6,209 nucleotides of DNA from Rhodothermales bacterium. Lineage in GTDB: Bacteria; Bacteroidota; Rhodothermia; Rhodothermales; UBA10348. Where the stretch lies: contig JAURGV010000145.1 in the NCBI GenBank assembly GCA_030833605.1, positions 1 to 6,209 of the forward strand. Direction: 5' to 3'. The notes beneath the pieces are model-generated. The model searched no databases. It saw nothing but the letters and a program-made list of their open reading frames with translations, and was not told where the DNA came from. Made by a program: the position numbers and the translations under genes. Positions 6,034 to 6,209 of the stretch are shown piece by piece; position 1 is the stretch's first letter, and each line of letters begins with the position of its first letter.

Positions 6034-6209
6034 GGTAGGGAGGCTGTTTCGGTTACAGGTTGGTGGATTCGTCCGCCTTGCTCCACCGTAATGGTACAAC
6101 ACGGCAATCCATCCAAATGGTTGTGGACTATTTCCTTTCGAGCCGCAGTCGTGACACTCTGACCAACGGCATCTGATCCTAAAATATCTAAAAAAGCAGT
6201 GATTCTATT
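6030..6209 (-). CDS. Unrecognised protein, C-terminal 59 residues only (5' end lies beyond the window)
   Basis: Reading the - strand inward from base 6209, one frame is open for 59 codons to a TGA at 6032-6030. It has no in-window start because the gene begins outside. The peptide runs from NRITAFLDILGSDAVGQ through TAARKEIVHNHLDG to PCCTITVEQGG and ends ETASLP. The composition is balanced and looks like a real soluble protein, with an amphipathic helix followed by a strand-like CCTITVE segment. The TGA overlaps the ATG of the M48 gene as ATGA, a classical sign of a shared operon. I do not recognise the family. The adjacent Cys pair (residues 37-38 of the visible part) and HNH residues could be functional or incidental. 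Calling this a gene rests on the open frame plus the overlap. Confidence 0.65.
   Translation of the reverse strand, partial: NRITAFLDILGSDAVGQSVTTAARKEIVHNHLDGLPCCTITVEQGGRIHQPVTETASLP

Noticed and set aside
6034..6102. GTG start at 6102 for the M48 protease, adding 23 residues
   Set aside because: The extension is polar, sits before a proper lipoprotein signal, and overlaps the partial upstream gene, whose TGA joins the ATG at 6033.
1..6209. Defence island, prophage, toxin-antitoxin, CRISPR or transposon
   Set aside because: No diagnostic domains, phased repeats, terminal inverted repeats or target duplications are visible; the complete genes are housekeeping or envelope families.

Overview
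The window is about 50% GC by eye and is tightly packed with ordinary chromosomal bacterial genes. It has no tRNA, rRNA, IS element, integrase or CRISPR array. Weak Shine-Dalgarno sites on most genes, a lipoprotein M48 peptidase and a large MMPL-type RND exporter suggest a Gram-negative envelope, perhaps in the Bacteroidota/Rhodothermota range. That placement is a low-confidence guess.

Layout from left to right: (1) the 3' end of a GT4 glycosyltransferase gene on the + strand. (2) An overlapping + strand gene for a membrane-anchored class I methyltransferase-like protein (Methyltransf_24 type). (3) A convergent junction at about 1295-1350 that carries an 18-19 bp imperfect tandem repeat running into the 3' end of the next gene. 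(4) A large - strand gene (1335-3827) for an MMPL-type RND exporter. (5) A 216-bp divergent intergenic region with several competing inverted repeats. (6) A + strand MaoC/PhaJ-like hydratase gene (4044-4472). (7) A 52-bp convergent junction. (8) A - strand gene for an M48 metalloprotease lipoprotein (4525-6033). (9) The 3' end of a - strand gene entering from the right edge (6209-6030), whose TGA overlaps the ATG of the M48 gene.

The GT4 and methyltransferase genes look like one transcription unit, plausibly for synthesis or modification of a surface glycan or glycolipid. The RND exporter and the hydratase are divergent and share one upstream region. Export of a lipid or hydrophobic molecule alongside an acyl-CoA enzyme is a plausible but unproven link. 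The right-edge gene and the M48 gene form a coupled - strand operon; the M48 protein should be an envelope-facing lipoprotein with a quality-control or proteolytic role.

I found no convincing undescribed system here. The points most worth a second look are the ATGA-coupled partial gene at the right edge, which sets the start of the M48 gene, the mutually exclusive inverted repeats in the divergent region, the repeat across the exporter's stop codon, and a perfect GC-rich hairpin inside the exporter gene.
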